Below, in pieces: positions 50,209-58,992 of a stretch of DNA of 64,000 nt. Source of the stretch: Cystobacter ferrugineus (GTDB lineage: Bacteria > Myxococcota > Myxococcia > Myxococcales > Myxococcaceae); assembly GCF_001887355.1 (NCBI RefSeq), contig NZ_MPIN01000002.1:124001-188000 (forward strand). Direction: 5' to 3'. Position 1 is the stretch's first letter. Each line of letters opens with the position of its first letter. Below the pieces are notes generated by a model, which was not told the DNA's origin, did no database searches, and saw only the letters and a list, made by a program, of their open reading frames with translations. The position numbers and the translations under genes were made by a program.

Positions 50209-50991
50209 TTAGGGCTCTACGGCTCGTGGCATCGGTTGTTGCTTCGCGCCGGGCAGGTAGCACTTGCCCTGGTACTCAGCCTGATCCTCTTCGCAAGGAG
50301 GCTTGTGCGCGAGTTCGGCCCAGCACCCGCCGTTAATCTCCACGATGCTTTTCTTGCGCGGACAGGGCGGCACTGCTTGATTGCGAAAGGGCTTCTCGGG
50401 CAATGGATATCCGAGCACTGCCTGTGCGTCCAAGTTTCCAAAGTACACCAGTGATTGAGCCTCTTGCTGGATCTGCTCCTCGAATGAACCGCTCGGCTCA
50501 GGAGGCGCATGGGGGCGCGTCAGCAGACATCCACACAGTGCCAGGGCGAGGCCCGCGATGATGTGCCCTCGCGCCTGTCGTGAGTTCGGAAGAGCGGGCC
50601 ACTGGGGCTGCGACTGCAGCCCGTTCAGTCCCGGCGCCAGATGGGCGCTGATCCCAGCATTGTTCTCCACGCGGGTGAACGCGGCGGAAGTGAGCACGAA
50701 CACGTTCGCCAGTTCCGTCATGGGCACTCCCATGGGCGCTCCGTTCACGAGGATGGTGATGGACGCGGGGGAGGGCGCAATGGGAGAGGGCTCACAGACG
50801 ACAATCACCTCCCAGAGGCCCGAGGGTTGCCATTCCACTCGGTGGGTGGGATACAGTCGCAGGGCGGGCCTGCCCGTCTCCACGTGCCACGCTTCGTGGA
50901 GTCGGCCGAGGTCGGGTTCCACCTCTTCATAGCTACGGCCGAGTTCGAACCGCCCCGACCCATTCTCCTTGCCGTGCGTCTCGTCCGCCAC
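50209..50991 (-). CDS. Unrecognised myxobacterial protein with mid-protein membrane segment
   Basis: A 260-residue protein. The N-terminal part reads ETHGKENGSGRFELGRSYEEV then LYPTHRVEWQPSGLWEVIVVCEPSP. A hydrophobic stretch (HIIAGLALALCGCLLTRP) lies mid-protein and could be a membrane anchor. I recognise no named domain. The GTG at 50991 is preferred because AGGGG precedes it by six bases; the track allows an upstream TTG. It lies upstream of the toxin-immunity pair, separated by 211 bp, so may not be part of that operon. Confidence 0.55.
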   Translation of the reverse strand: MADETHGKENGSGRFELGRSYEEVEPDLGRLHEAWHVETGRPALRLYPTHRVEWQPSGLWEVIVVCEPSPIAPSPASITILVNGAPMGVPMTELANVFVLTSAAFTRVENNAGISAHLAPGLNGLQSQPQWPALPNSRQARGHIIAGLALALCGCLLTRPHAPPEPSGSFEEQIQQEAQSLVYFGNLDAQAVLGYPLPEKPFRNQAVPPCPRKKSIVEINGGCWAELAHKPPCEEDQAEYQGKCYLPGAKQQPMPRAVEP

Positions 50992-51104
50992 GTGTGTCCC
51001 CTGTGAGATCACCGTGCAGCCAATCTGATTCAACCATACAAGTCAAGTGAGGATGGATGCCTTGTTGGGTCCGCTGATGGATGGGATCCATAGCCCAGGC
51101 GGAT

Positions 51105-51195
51105 CACGTGCACGGGATGTGCCTACACCTCAGGCACCCGGTGGCCACGTTTCCATCTCCAGGGAGGGATGTGTAGGCACACGGTGCAGCACGTG
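51105..51195. repeat. Bipartite inverted repeat element
   Basis: CACGTGC, six bases, TGTGCCTACAC on the left; GTGTAGGCACA, seven bases, GCACGTG on the right; 42 bases in between. Both arm pairs match perfectly and in order. It sits between the truncated NACHT gene and the next gene. Not an attC core (no GTTRRRY) and too long for a simple terminator. Confidence 0.75.
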
Positions 51196-51201
51196 CCTCT
51201 T

Positions 51202-51564
51202 TTATTCTTTTACGAGGTAATCGCGAGCCAAACTGCCCAAAAAGGTCGAGCAGTTGGTGAACTGTTTTGTGGACAAGCAGCAGAATGCCCCAACGATTGT
51301 CGCGATCACGAAGGTACCTGCCACGTAGTTGGAGGTGATGTAGAAACTGACGTTGCCAGCAGCCTCGACGAGACGCGCTTGTTCCTGAAGCTCGGTGGAT
51401 TTGCCGTTTCCTGCCTCCGCGAGGATTGCGACACGGCACCGTGCTCTCAGGTCGCTCCAACTCATCGAATCTCCGAGTTCGCCGACAAAGCGCGCGAACT
51501 CGGGGTCGCCGCGATCCTCACGCGTCCAAGGAATGAAGCGACGAACCAGGTCGATGAAGGTCAT
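51202..51564 (-). CDS. Truncated NACHT/P-loop ATPase gene
   Basis: A 120-residue ORF. Residues 1-67 carry FARFVGELGDSMSWSDLRAR and then a P-loop AEAGNGKST (A-x4-GKS), resembling the N-terminal part of large NACHT-type ATP-binding proteins that often have defence roles. From about residue 72 (VSFYITSNYVAGTFV) the sequence no longer looks like that family, and it ends at residue 120. The local sequence is clearly more AT-rich than the surroundings. It is probably a broken gene, with the rest deleted or replaced; it ends next to the inverted repeat. Confidence 0.5.
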   Translation of the reverse strand: MTFIDLVRRFIPWTREDRGDPEFARFVGELGDSMSWSDLRARCRVAILAEAGNGKSTELQEQARLVEAAGNVSFYITSNYVAGTFVIATIVGAFCCLSTKQFTNCSTFLGSLARDYLVKE

Positions 51565-51706
51565 GAGTTAATAATACCATTACATGTCGACAGTCGTCGC
51601 TGACTGGGCGATAAAGGATGACATTCATTCTAAGGGCTGCATGCTTGCTCCACAGTCCAACGCACAGCTATGAGGGCACGACCCATGTTGCTGATGCGTC
51701 GGGCGC

Positions 51707-51748
51707 AAAAAGAAGAACCCCGGCACGCCTGAGGGCGTCCGGGGTTCT
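51707..51748 (-). terminator. Rho-independent terminator of cysK
   Basis: AGAACCCCGG and CCGGGGTTCT form a stem, with inner pairing around a CTCA loop, followed on the minus strand by TTCTTTTT. A textbook intrinsic terminator, 25 bp after the cysK stop. Confidence 0.9.
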
Positions 51749-51773
51749 CACTGCAACTCTTTTCGTGGACGCG

Positions 51774-52694
51774 CTACTGCGCCGGGAAGAGGTTGTCGAT
51801 GGAGAGGTAGCGCTCGCCCGTGTCGTAGCAGAAGCACAGCACCCGGCTGCCGTCGGGAATCTCCGGCAGCTTCTGGTTCACCGCCGCCAGCGCCGCGCCC
51901 GAGGAGATGCCCACGAAGATGCCCTCCTCACGCGCCGAGCGCTTGGTGAACTCGAACGCCGCCTCCTCCGCCACCTGGATGGTGCCGGTGAGCGCCTCCT
52001 TGTGGAGGTTCTTCGGGATGAAGCCCGCGCCGATGCCCTGGATGGGGTGGGGCGAGGGCTGGCCGCCGCTGATGACCGGCGACTTGGTCGGCTCCACCGC
52101 GAACACCTGCAGCTTCGGCCAGTGCTTCTTGAGCTCCTCGGCGCACGCGGTGATGTGGCCGCCCGTGCCCACTCCCGTCACCAGGTAGTCCAGCCCCTCG
52201 GGGAAGTCCTTGAGGATCTCCTGCGCCGTGGTGCGCTTGTGCACCTCGATGTTCGACTCGTTCTCGAACTGCTGCGGCATCCACGCCTTGGGGTTGGCCG
52301 CCACCAGCTCCTGCGCCTTGGCGATCGAGCCCTTCATGCCCTGTGCCCGCGGCGTCAGCTCGAAGGTGGCCCCGTATGCCGCCATCAACCGCCGCCGCTC
52401 GATGCTCATCGACTCGGGCATCACCAGGATGAGCTTGTAGCCCTTCACCGCCGCCACCATGGCGAGCCCGATTCCCGTGTTGCCCGACGTGGGCTCGATG
52501 ATGACGCTGTCCGGCTTGAGCACGCCCCGCTTCTCGGCGTCCTCGATCATCGCCAGCGCGATGCGATCCTTGATGCTACCGCCCGGGTTGGCCCGCTCCA
52601 GCTTCATGTACACTTGGACCCGCGAGGGAAACAGCCGGTTGATGCGCACGTGCGGCGTGTTGCCAATCGTCTCGAGGATGTTCTGGGCCTTCAT
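51774..52694 (-). CDS. cysK: Cysteine synthase A (O-acetylserine sulfhydrylase)
   Basis: A 306-residue PLP enzyme that makes L-cysteine from O-acetylserine and sulfide. The PLP lysine lies in [19 protein letters not shown] (K42), the substrate loop is [13 protein letters not shown], and the phosphate-binding loop is [25 protein letters not shown] near the C-terminus is typical. All expected catalytic residues are present. cysE ends 53 bp upstream, on the same strand, so the two are probably co-transcribed; the products commonly form a cysteine synthase complex. The full-length family size matches. Confidence 0.96.
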   Translation of the reverse strand: MKAQNILETIGNTPHVRINRLFPSRVQVYMKLERANPGGSIKDRIALAMIEDAEKRGVLKPDSVIIEPTSGNTGIGLAMVAAVKGYKLILVMPESMSIERRRLMAAYGATFELTPRAQGMKGSIAKAQELVAANPKAWMPQQFENESNIEVHKRTTAQEILKDFPEGLDYLVTGVGTGGHITACAEELKKHWPKLQVFAVEPTKSPVISGGQPSPHPIQGIGAGFIPKNLHKEALTGTIQVAEEAAFEFTKRSAREEGIFVGISSGAALAAVNQKLPEIPDGSRVLCFCYDTGERYLSIDNLFPAQ

Positions 52695-52747
52695 GGTGTC
52701 GGCTCCTCCAGGAATGATTCCGTTGTACTGGATGAGTATCCGCCATA

Positions 52748-53590
52748 TCAGATGTGGTATTCCAGCTCATCGAATTCCGTCTTCCCTTGGCGGGCGCGGA
52801 CCTCGCTGCGGCGGGTCACCATGGACTCAGGGGGGATGCTCTGGGTGATGAAGGCGTTGCCGGCGATGACGCTGCCGCGGCCCACCACGGTGTCACCGCC
52901 GAGGATGGTGGCGTTGGCGTAGATGACCACGTCGTCCTCGATGGTGGGGTGGCGCTTCTTGTCCGCGAGGTTCTTCTGCACCTGGAGTGCGCCCAGGGTG
53001 ACACCCTGGTAGATGTTCACCCGGTCGCCGATGACGGTCGTCTCGCCGATGACGACGCCGGTGCCGTGGTCGATGACGAAGCGCCGGCCGATGGTGGCGC
53101 CGGGGTGGATGTCGACGCCCGTGCGCTGGTGGGCCAGCTCGGTGAGGAGCCGGGGCAGCAGGGGGAAGCCGAACTCGTGCAGCGCATGCGCCAGGCGGTA
53201 GATGGCGATGGCGTAGAAGCCCGGGTAGGTGAGGATGACCTCGTCCACGCTGCGCGCCGCCGGGTCCGCTTCGAAGATGGCATCGGCGTCCTGGCGCAGC
53301 CAGCCGTAGATTTCCGGCAGTGCGTCCATGAAGCGCTGGGGGATGTCCCGGGAGGCGGGGTAGCGGGGCGCGAGCGTGTCCAGCACGCGCGTGAGCACCG
53401 CCTCGACCGTCGCGACCTCGGAGCGCACACCCACGGCGCTACAGTCGAGACGCTGGGAGAAGTGGGGGAAGAGCAGCGCCAGCACCTTCTCGATGAACTC
53501 GGGCGCGGAGGCACGTACGTCTGGAGGGAAGCAGTGGCGCTGGCGCGCCTCGATGAGCGTCTGAATGAGCCGAGCGTTGGGTTCCGCCAT
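52748..53590 (-). CDS. cysE: Serine O-acetyltransferase
   Basis: A 280-residue enzyme of the left-handed parallel beta-helix (hexapeptide) acetyltransferases. The hexapeptide region reads [40 protein letters not shown] and [20 protein letters not shown]. The N-terminal helical region is longer than in short CysE forms and resembles the EpsC-like (long) form. It makes O-acetyl-L-serine for CysK immediately downstream. The C-terminal tail (EFDELEYHI) ends in a hydrophobic residue, which is compatible with docking into the CysK active site. Confidence 0.95.
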   Translation of the reverse strand: MAEPNARLIQTLIEARQRHCFPPDVRASAPEFIEKVLALLFPHFSQRLDCSAVGVRSEVATVEAVLTRVLDTLAPRYPASRDIPQRFMDALPEIYGWLRQDADAIFEADPAARSVDEVILTYPGFYAIAIYRLAHALHEFGFPLLPRLLTELAHQRTGVDIHPGATIGRRFVIDHGTGVVIGETTVIGDRVNIYQGVTLGALQVQKNLADKKRHPTIEDDVVIYANATILGGDTVVGRGSVIAGNAFITQSIPPESMVTRRSEVRARQGKTEFDELEYHI

Positions 53591-53609
53591 GGGCCAACGA
53601 GACTAACCA

Positions 53610-54320
53610 CTAATAGCGGCCGCCGCCCACTGCGCTGACGATGGCCGAGAGCACCCGGTTCTCCACCCCCCACACGGCCTTGTTGAGCCCCTGGATTCCG
53701 GCTCCGCGCAGGTAGTCCGTGAAGTCGTGCAGGGCGGTGGAGCGCTGCATCCGCTCACTGCTGGCCGCGTAGAGCAGCGGGGTGTTGGGGGCGCCCGTCA
53801 TGCCCAGGTCCGGGCATGCCTCGGACAGCTTCTGGGCGTCGATCCCCGTCACCGCCGACAGCATGGCCACGGTGAACTGGTGCACGGGCAGCTCGCGCGC
53901 GTTGGGAATCTTCTCCAGGACCTTGGCGCGTGTCTCCGGGCCCGAGTCGAGCTTCTCGAGGGGCACCTTCGACATGGCCAGGAGCTGCTCGTTCGTCACG
54001 TGTTTGTTGTCGAGGATGGCGCGGCGGAAGAGGCTCTCGGGCGTGTCCCCCTTGAGGGTGATGGGGCACTGTTCGAGGCGCTCGAGCATGCCGTTGATGG
54101 TGCGGCCGAGCTCCGAGTCCGCCGGGGCCCGCCACGTGCCCTGCGCCGCCTGCACGGGCCGGGGGGCCGCGTCGAAGCCGCTCTCGAGCACGTGTCCGAG
54201 CGCCTGGGCGGCGTTCGCGCTGGACGTGCCGTTCACCTTCGCCTGGGGGGCCGACTGCGGCGCGGCGGTGGGCACGGGCGGGGGCAGGGGGACGAAGGGG
54301 CGGCGGCTGATCGGATCCAT
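53610..54320 (-). CDS. Unrecognised protein, Pro/Ala-rich N-terminus
   Basis: A 236-residue protein with no recognised domain. Residues 1-45 are Pro/Ala-rich and likely disordered; the remainder is helical (LGRTINGMLERLEQC, ESLFRRAILDNKHVTNEQLL, FTVAMLSAVTGIDAQKL). There is no signal peptide or membrane segment. It starts 20 bp beyond the cysE start on the same strand, upstream of cysE, so may share its transcript. Confidence 0.55.
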   Translation of the reverse strand: MDPISRRPFVPLPPPVPTAAPQSAPQAKVNGTSSANAAQALGHVLESGFDAAPRPVQAAQGTWRAPADSELGRTINGMLERLEQCPITLKGDTPESLFRRAILDNKHVTNEQLLAMSKVPLEKLDSGPETRAKVLEKIPNARELPVHQFTVAMLSAVTGIDAQKLSEACPDLGMTGAPNTPLLYAASSERMQRSTALHDFTDYLRGAGIQGLNKAVWGVENRVLSAIVSAVGGGRY

Positions 54321-54444
54321 GCCGTCATTCTCTCGGTTTCAGAGAAATTGTTGCCGATCCAAGGGGATGGGGTGGCCGGCCTCCGAGGGGGTGGAGTAGG
54401 GTCGGGTGGACGTCCTCACTCCTCGTGGATGCGAGCCCGCCGCC

Positions 54445-54879
54445 ATGTCCCAGAAGAAGCCTGGTCCCCAGCTCCCCATCGAGAACATCCGCGCCAAGCT
54501 GCTCGCCGACCCGGACACCCGGCGGATCGCGAGGGACGTGGGGATGGAGTTGGAGGATTACGTGGAGATGGTGCTCCACTACCTGCGCAATCCGGAGCAG
54601 GAACCCCAGGTCTACGTGGCCCCGGACGAGGAGTTGCGGGCCGCGGGCTACGACCCTCCCTCTTCCGAGGAGGTGGGCCAGTTCCTCCTGGCCGGGGCCC
54701 GGGGGGAGCTGGGCCTCGGGAACGTCGAGGCCTACAAGAGCCAGTTCGAATCCCCGTCGGACACCCAGGACAAGCCCTCGCTGCGGGGCGACGAGGACCA
54801 GGAGCAGGTCCAGGTGGACGAGGAGACGAGCCAGGAGCTTCTCAAGCAGGTGCCCAAGGCACGGCCGCGCCGCATGTAG
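54445..54879 (+). CDS. Unrecognised small acidic protein
   Basis: A 144-residue protein. The N-terminal half is helical (ENIRAKLLADPDTRRIARDVG then LEDYVEMVLHYLRNP), the C-terminal half acidic and polar (DEDQEQVQVDEETSQELL), ending RPRRM. No domain recognised. The ATG at 54445 is the natural start; a longer frame to 54406 adds unlikely residues. It diverges from the gene at 53610-54320. Confidence 0.55.
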   Translation: MSQKKPGPQLPIENIRAKLLADPDTRRIARDVGMELEDYVEMVLHYLRNPEQEPQVYVAPDEELRAAGYDPPSSEEVGQFLLAGARGELGLGNVEAYKSQFESPSDTQDKPSLRGDEDQEQVQVDEETSQELLKQVPKARPRRM

Positions 54880-54998
54880 TCTCGTTTTCACGCAACTCGA
54901 GAATCGCCCCCGCCGATAACCGCCTCATACGCCCCGTGATTCGGGGCCATTCATGAACCTACCCGGCGTGCATCCCGGGCAAACATGTGAGGCAAGTC

Positions 54999-55634
54999 AT
55001 GGGAGTTGGCGGAGCAGGAGGCGCGGGCGGATCGAGTGGAGCGGGTCGGGGGGGTGGTGCGAGCTCGGCGGGCAAGAGCGGCGGCACGACGGGTTCGAGC
55101 ACGGCGGGCAAGACCGGGACGGCGGGCAAGACCGGGACGACGGGCAAATCGACCGGGATTGGTGGGGCGCTGGGTGGCATTGGCAATGCCATCGGCAAGG
55201 CGATGGGCGGGATTGGCAGCGCGCTGGGCAGTGCCGGCAAGGCCCTGGGCAGCGCCGCGCGGGGGCTCAGCTCGGTGGCCGGCAAGGCCGCGAGTGCCCT
55301 CGGAAAGGTCTCGGGCCTGGTGCAGAGGGGCCTGAGCGCCCTGACGGGTCCCGTCAAGAGTCTGGTGGGCAAGGCCCTGGACAAGATGCCCTTCGGCATC
55401 GGTCAGCTTGCCAAGCCGTTCGCCAACAAGTTCATCGATCACTCCCTGGCCATGGTGGCCGCGGGTCCCCTGGGTGGCCTTGGCTCCTTGATGGGGGCGG
55501 CGCCCACGGTGGGCAAGCTGGCCGATATCGTCGGCACCGTGAGCGCCGGGGCTTCCCTGGCGGGTGAGGTGGCGGAGGGCAAGGTCAACATGCAGCACAT
55601 GGCCGCCTTCGCGCAGGCCGCGCTGCTGCGTTAG
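54999..55634 (+). CDS. Glycine/alanine-rich low-complexity protein
   Basis: A 211-residue protein. GAGG is seven bases before the ATG at 54999. The first 50 residues are almost only Gly, Ser, Thr, Ala and Lys (GKTGTAGKTGTTGK). The middle (about 50-130) has repeating amphipathic helices such as IGNAIGKAMGGIGSALGSAG and GKALGSAARGLSSVAGKAAS, and the rest is a more ordinary hydrophobic region (MVAAGPLGGLGSLMGAAPTV). No signal peptide. The alternating small and Lys residues suggest membrane-interacting helices. Function unknown. Confidence 0.6.
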   Translation: MGVGGAGGAGGSSGAGRGGGASSAGKSGGTTGSSTAGKTGTAGKTGTTGKSTGIGGALGGIGNAIGKAMGGIGSALGSAGKALGSAARGLSSVAGKAASALGKVSGLVQRGLSALTGPVKSLVGKALDKMPFGIGQLAKPFANKFIDHSLAMVAAGPLGGLGSLMGAAPTVGKLADIVGTVSAGASLAGEVAEGKVNMQHMAAFAQAALLR

Positions 55635-55675
55635 TCCGAGCCGAGTCCCGCCCGGGGATGACCCGGGCGGAGGTC

Positions 55676-56479
55676 TCAGCCGCGCGTGAAGCGGACGCGG
55701 ATGGGGGGCGAGGTGGCCAGGTAGGGCCGCCCCTCGGCGTCCAGGGCGGCATCGAAGCGCACCTCCCGGGCACAGGCGAGCGCCGCCTGCCCGAAGCCAT
55801 GGCCGGGATCCGACAGCAGCTCGGCCGAGGTGACCCGGCCCTCGGGGGTGACCACGACACGCAGGACGACCGTCTGCTCGTCGATGCGCAGGGCATCCGC
55901 CTCGCGAGGCCAGGGGCAGCTCCAGTTGCGCGCGGGCAGTTGGACGGACCGGGCCTTGCCCGGAGAGGCGGGGCCGGGAGCCTCGGCGGCCGTGCCGGGG
56001 ACGGCCTTCGTGGAGCGTCCGTTGGTGGCCGTCACGCCTCCGGCATAGCGCTCGGCCGAGCCGCTCACGATGTCGAAGCCCGTGAAGTCCAGGGGTGCCT
56101 CGGCGGCGTCCACGGCGACCACCTTGGCGGCCTGGGCGGGCTCGGCGGGCGGTGGGCTCGGGGGCACGTCGCGCGGGGGTGCCTTCGCGGGCGCGGGGGC
56201 GCGGGCCACCCGGGGCGCGGGTGCTGGCGTGGGCGCCGGTGGAGGAGGGGTGGGAGGCGCCGGGGGTTGCAGGTCCACCACGTGCTCCACCTTGATGGAG
56301 GGCTTGGGCTCGACGCGAGGGGCGGGGGCCGGCTCCTGGGGCCACGCCCGCCAGGCGAGCACCCCCGCGGCGCCATGGAGGGCCACCGTGGCGAGGACCG
56401 CGCCCGCGAGGATGCCCGGGGGCCTCGTCCGCACGGGGCCCAGGATGATGGACGCGATGTTCTCCTCAGGGCTTCGCAC
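55676..56479 (-). CDS. tonB: TonB-type energy transducer
   Basis: A 267-residue protein with one N-terminal transmembrane helix (ILAGAVLATVALHGAAGVLAW), a long Pro-rich spacer ([20 protein letters not shown]) and a C-terminal TonB-like domain that ends ALACAREVRFDAALDAEGRPYL. The same fold type occurs in the neighbouring receptor. Gene order exbB-exbD-tonB and overlap of its start with exbD's end are as expected. It links inner-membrane proton motive force to the outer-membrane receptor, here very likely the siderophore receptor upstream. Confidence 0.9.
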   Translation of the reverse strand: MRSPEENIASIILGPVRTRPPGILAGAVLATVALHGAAGVLAWRAWPQEPAPAPRVEPKPSIKVEHVVDLQPPAPPTPPPPAPTPAPAPRVARAPAPAKAPPRDVPPSPPPAEPAQAAKVVAVDAAEAPLDFTGFDIVSGSAERYAGGVTATNGRSTKAVPGTAAEAPGPASPGKARSVQLPARNWSCPWPREADALRIDEQTVVLRVVVTPEGRVTSAELLSDPGHGFGQAALACAREVRFDAALDAEGRPYLATSPPIRVRFTRG

Positions 56480-56903
56480 GCTCGTCTCCCTCGCTTGCCG
56501 CCGGGGGCTGCACCGTGCCGAACGCCACCCGGGTGAGGCCCGATTCCTTCAGCCGATCGAGCACGGAGATGACCAGCCGGTGGGGGACGGAGCCATCCGC
56601 CTGGATGACGGCGCGCAGCTCGGGATCCCGAGCGAGTGCCTCCTGGGTCTTCTGCTTCAGGGCTTCTTCCGGTGTCGCCTGGCCATCCACCCACAACTGG
56701 CCGTTGGCGGTGATGGAGATGGCGAGCACCGTCTGCACCTGCTCGCTCTGGGAGGCCTGGGGCAGATCCAGCGGCAGGGCGGGGCTGTCGACGAGCTTCG
56801 TGGTGACCATGAAGATGACGAGCAGCACCAGCATGATGTCGACGAGCGGGGTGACGTTGATGCCCTCGATGATCCCGCTCCGGGGTTGGGTTCCACCGGC
56901 CAT
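56466..56903 (-). CDS. exbD: Biopolymer transport protein ExbD
   Basis: A 145-residue protein. The transmembrane helix INVTPLVDIMLVLLVIFMV (about 15-33) contains the conserved Asp (D22) needed for proton use. The periplasmic part runs to the C-terminus, with the terminal LTRVAFGTVQPP. Start at ATG 56903, two bases past the exbB stop. It acts with ExbB and TonB. Confidence 0.94.
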   Translation of the reverse strand: MAGGTQPRSGIIEGINVTPLVDIMLVLLVIFMVTTKLVDSPALPLDLPQASQSEQVQTVLAISITANGQLWVDGQATPEEALKQKTQEALARDPELRAVIQADGSVPHRLVISVLDRLKESGLTRVAFGTVQPPAASEGDERAKP

Positions 56904-56905
56904 GG

Positions 56906-57658
56906 CTACACCACCCCTCGCGCGTGCTTGGGCTCGCGGGCGCTGGCCTGGAGCGGCACGTCCGTGGGGGTGTCCTCCTCGGCGCGCTCGCCTCCGGCGC
57001 TGCCCTGCTCGCGGGCGGACAGGTAGGCCAGCACGAGGTTGGTGAGGGCCTCGGCGTCCGCGAGCATGCGGGTGATGCGCCGCTGGAAGTAGTTGTAGGC
57101 GGCGACCGCGGGCAGGGCGACGCCGATGCCCACGGCGGTGGCCACCAGGGCCTCGGCGATGGCGGCCATGACGGCGTTGGAGGCGACCTGGGGCGTGTGG
57201 CCGCCCGCGCCGCTCGGCGCGTGGCCCAGCGCCTCGAAGGCGAGCAGCACGCCGATGACGGTGCCGAACAGCCCCACGAAGGGGGCGTTGTTGCCCAGCG
57301 TGCCCAGGTAGGCCAGCCGGTTCTCCAGGACGGAGCGCTCGATGGCGAGCGCGCTCTGCATGCCCTTGTCGGCGGCCATCAGCCCGCGGGGAGCGAGCCG
57401 CAGCCCGGCGCGGGCCACCATCGCGCCCAGGGACGTGCGCCCCTCGAGCTTCCCGAGCGCTCCGGCGAAGTCCCCACTGGCCAGCGACGACTCGAGCGTC
57501 TGGGTCAGCTCGCGCAGGCCGTCCTGCTTGCCGCGGAAGACGAGCCAGCGCTCGACGATGACGCCGAAGCTGGCCAGGGACAGCGCGAACAGCAACCACA
57601 ACACCCAGTTGGCCCCCCACTGCACGAAGACGTTCTTGATGATTTCAACGATAGGCAT
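56906..57658 (-). CDS. exbB: MotA/TolQ/ExbB proton channel protein
   Basis: A 250-residue protein with three transmembrane helices: VLWLLFALSLASFGVIVERW (about 19-38), RLAYLGTLGNNAPFVGLFGTVIGV (around 115-138) and AIAEALVATAVGIGVALPAVAAYN. The second and third form the channel and contain the family-conserved GLFGTVIG and EALVATAVGI. First gene of the exbB-exbD-tonB unit, 81 bp after the lipoprotein gene. Confidence 0.94.
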   Translation of the reverse strand: MPIVEIIKNVFVQWGANWVLWLLFALSLASFGVIVERWLVFRGKQDGLRELTQTLESSLASGDFAGALGKLEGRTSLGAMVARAGLRLAPRGLMAADKGMQSALAIERSVLENRLAYLGTLGNNAPFVGLFGTVIGVLLAFEALGHAPSGAGGHTPQVASNAVMAAIAEALVATAVGIGVALPAVAAYNYFQRRITRMLADAEALTNLVLAYLSAREQGSAGGERAEEDTPTDVPLQASAREPKHARGVV

Positions 57659-57739
57659 CTTCGTCGTCCTTCGCCTTCAAGGGCTCGCGTGGGGGGCGCT
57701 GGGGAGGTGGGGTCCTACTCTAGTCTCAAAGGATTGGGA

Positions 57740-58957
57740 CTAGCGCAACTGGAGGAAGGAGAAGGCCAGGCCCTGGGTGGTGACCGTGGGTTTGCCCTTG
57801 TCCCCCAGCAGGTGCAGGGTCGTGGCCGTGGAGCCGGAGGCGAACTCGGAATAGAGGATCTGATTGTCCGCCTCGTAGAGGAAGGTGCTGCCCGTGGTGG
57901 CCGGGAAGCCGTCCTGCCGGGTCGCGGTCCAGGTGGTGGTGTCCACCGTCCACCACTCCCAGCCGGCGCCGCTCGCGAGGAGGCGGGCACTGCTGAGCGA
58001 CGACTCGGGGGCCAGGCTCTCATTCAGCACGCGCACGTACGTCGTGCCCTGGGGGCCCGGGAGCAGGGCGCCCGTGACGGCGCCGCCCGCCAGCGAGTTC
58101 AGAGGCTTGTAGAAGGAGGTGTCGAACTGGAGCGTGTCCGGGTTGAACTTGAGCAGGCAGGGCTCCGGGTTGGTGTCCGGGCCCAGCCGGTGCGCCGCCG
58201 AGCCGTACGCTTCCGTCGCCAGGTACACCTGACCATCGGCTCCGAACACGCTGCTGTGCACGTATCCGCAGCGCTCGTCCTTCACGACGGTGGCCGTGTC
58301 GGTCCGCGTGTCGATGGCGACGACGCCCGCCCTCTTGATGACGGTGCCGGTCCTGGTGCGCCAGCCCACGGGCATGATGACCTGGTTCTCGCGGCGCGAG
58401 GGCGACGGCGAGAAGACGAGGCTCTCGCCCTCGAAGGTCAGGCCCTCGAGCTTGATGGCCTTGATGACCGACATGTCCGTGGGGTTCCAGACGATGGCCT
58501 GGGAGGACGTGCCGTCGAAGTAGTAGGCCTTGGTCGGCGAGATGAACTGGAAGTTGCCCTGGTACTCGCCAATCGAGCTCACGCCCTGGTTGAGGAAGTC
58601 AACCTGGCCGTTCTGCTGCAGCGTCCCATTGTCCGTCAGGGTGTAGCGCGTGATGGTGGAGCCGTCATCCAGGCCCACGTAGATGGAGCCCGTCTTCGCG
58701 ATGCCCACGCCGAGCGCGCGGCCGGGAAGGGAGAGGGCGTTGTCCAGCGAGAGCGTCGCGGTCTGATCCACCTTGTCCGTCAGGACGATGTAGCTGGTGG
58801 GCTCCTGCCCGAGGATCTGGGTGGTGATGGCATACAGCGGCCCGGTGCCGTTGTTGGGGTTGTTCGGGGGGGGCTCCGGATCACAGCCCGCGAGCAGGGA
58901 CAGGGAGAGCGCCGTGGCGGCGAGGCACGAGGAGCGGAAGAGTGGGGTTCGGTTCAT
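57740..58957 (-). CDS. Lipoprotein of the siderophore locus (MxcI-like)
   Basis: A 405-residue lipoprotein with lipobox LLAGC at about residue 25 and a short Pro/Asn linker. The mature part has several blades of the type ALGVGIAKTGSIYVGLDDGS and SSVFGADGQVYLATEAYG, suggesting a beta-propeller. Gene position, directly after the TonB-dependent receptor and before exbBD-tonB, recalls MxcI in myxochelin gene clusters, which has no proved function. It may be an outer-membrane accessory for iron uptake; this is inference. Confidence 0.7.
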   Translation of the reverse strand: MNRTPLFRSSCLAATALSLSLLAGCDPEPPPNNPNNGTGPLYAITTQILGQEPTSYIVLTDKVDQTATLSLDNALSLPGRALGVGIAKTGSIYVGLDDGSTITRYTLTDNGTLQQNGQVDFLNQGVSSIGEYQGNFQFISPTKAYYFDGTSSQAIVWNPTDMSVIKAIKLEGLTFEGESLVFSPSPSRRENQVIMPVGWRTRTGTVIKRAGVVAIDTRTDTATVVKDERCGYVHSSVFGADGQVYLATEAYGSAAHRLGPDTNPEPCLLKFNPDTLQFDTSFYKPLNSLAGGAVTGALLPGPQGTTYVRVLNESLAPESSLSSARLLASGAGWEWWTVDTTTWTATRQDGFPATTGSTFLYEADNQILYSEFASGSTATTLHLLGDKGKPTVTTQGLAFSFLQLR

Positions 58958-58992
58958 GAGACTGCCTTTCTGCGGGTTGAAATCAGGGGGTG

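Noticed and set aside
51105-51195. Considered as an integron attC site or IS end
   Set aside because: No GTTRRRY/RYYYAAC core, no integrase, no transposase; left as an unexplained inverted repeat.
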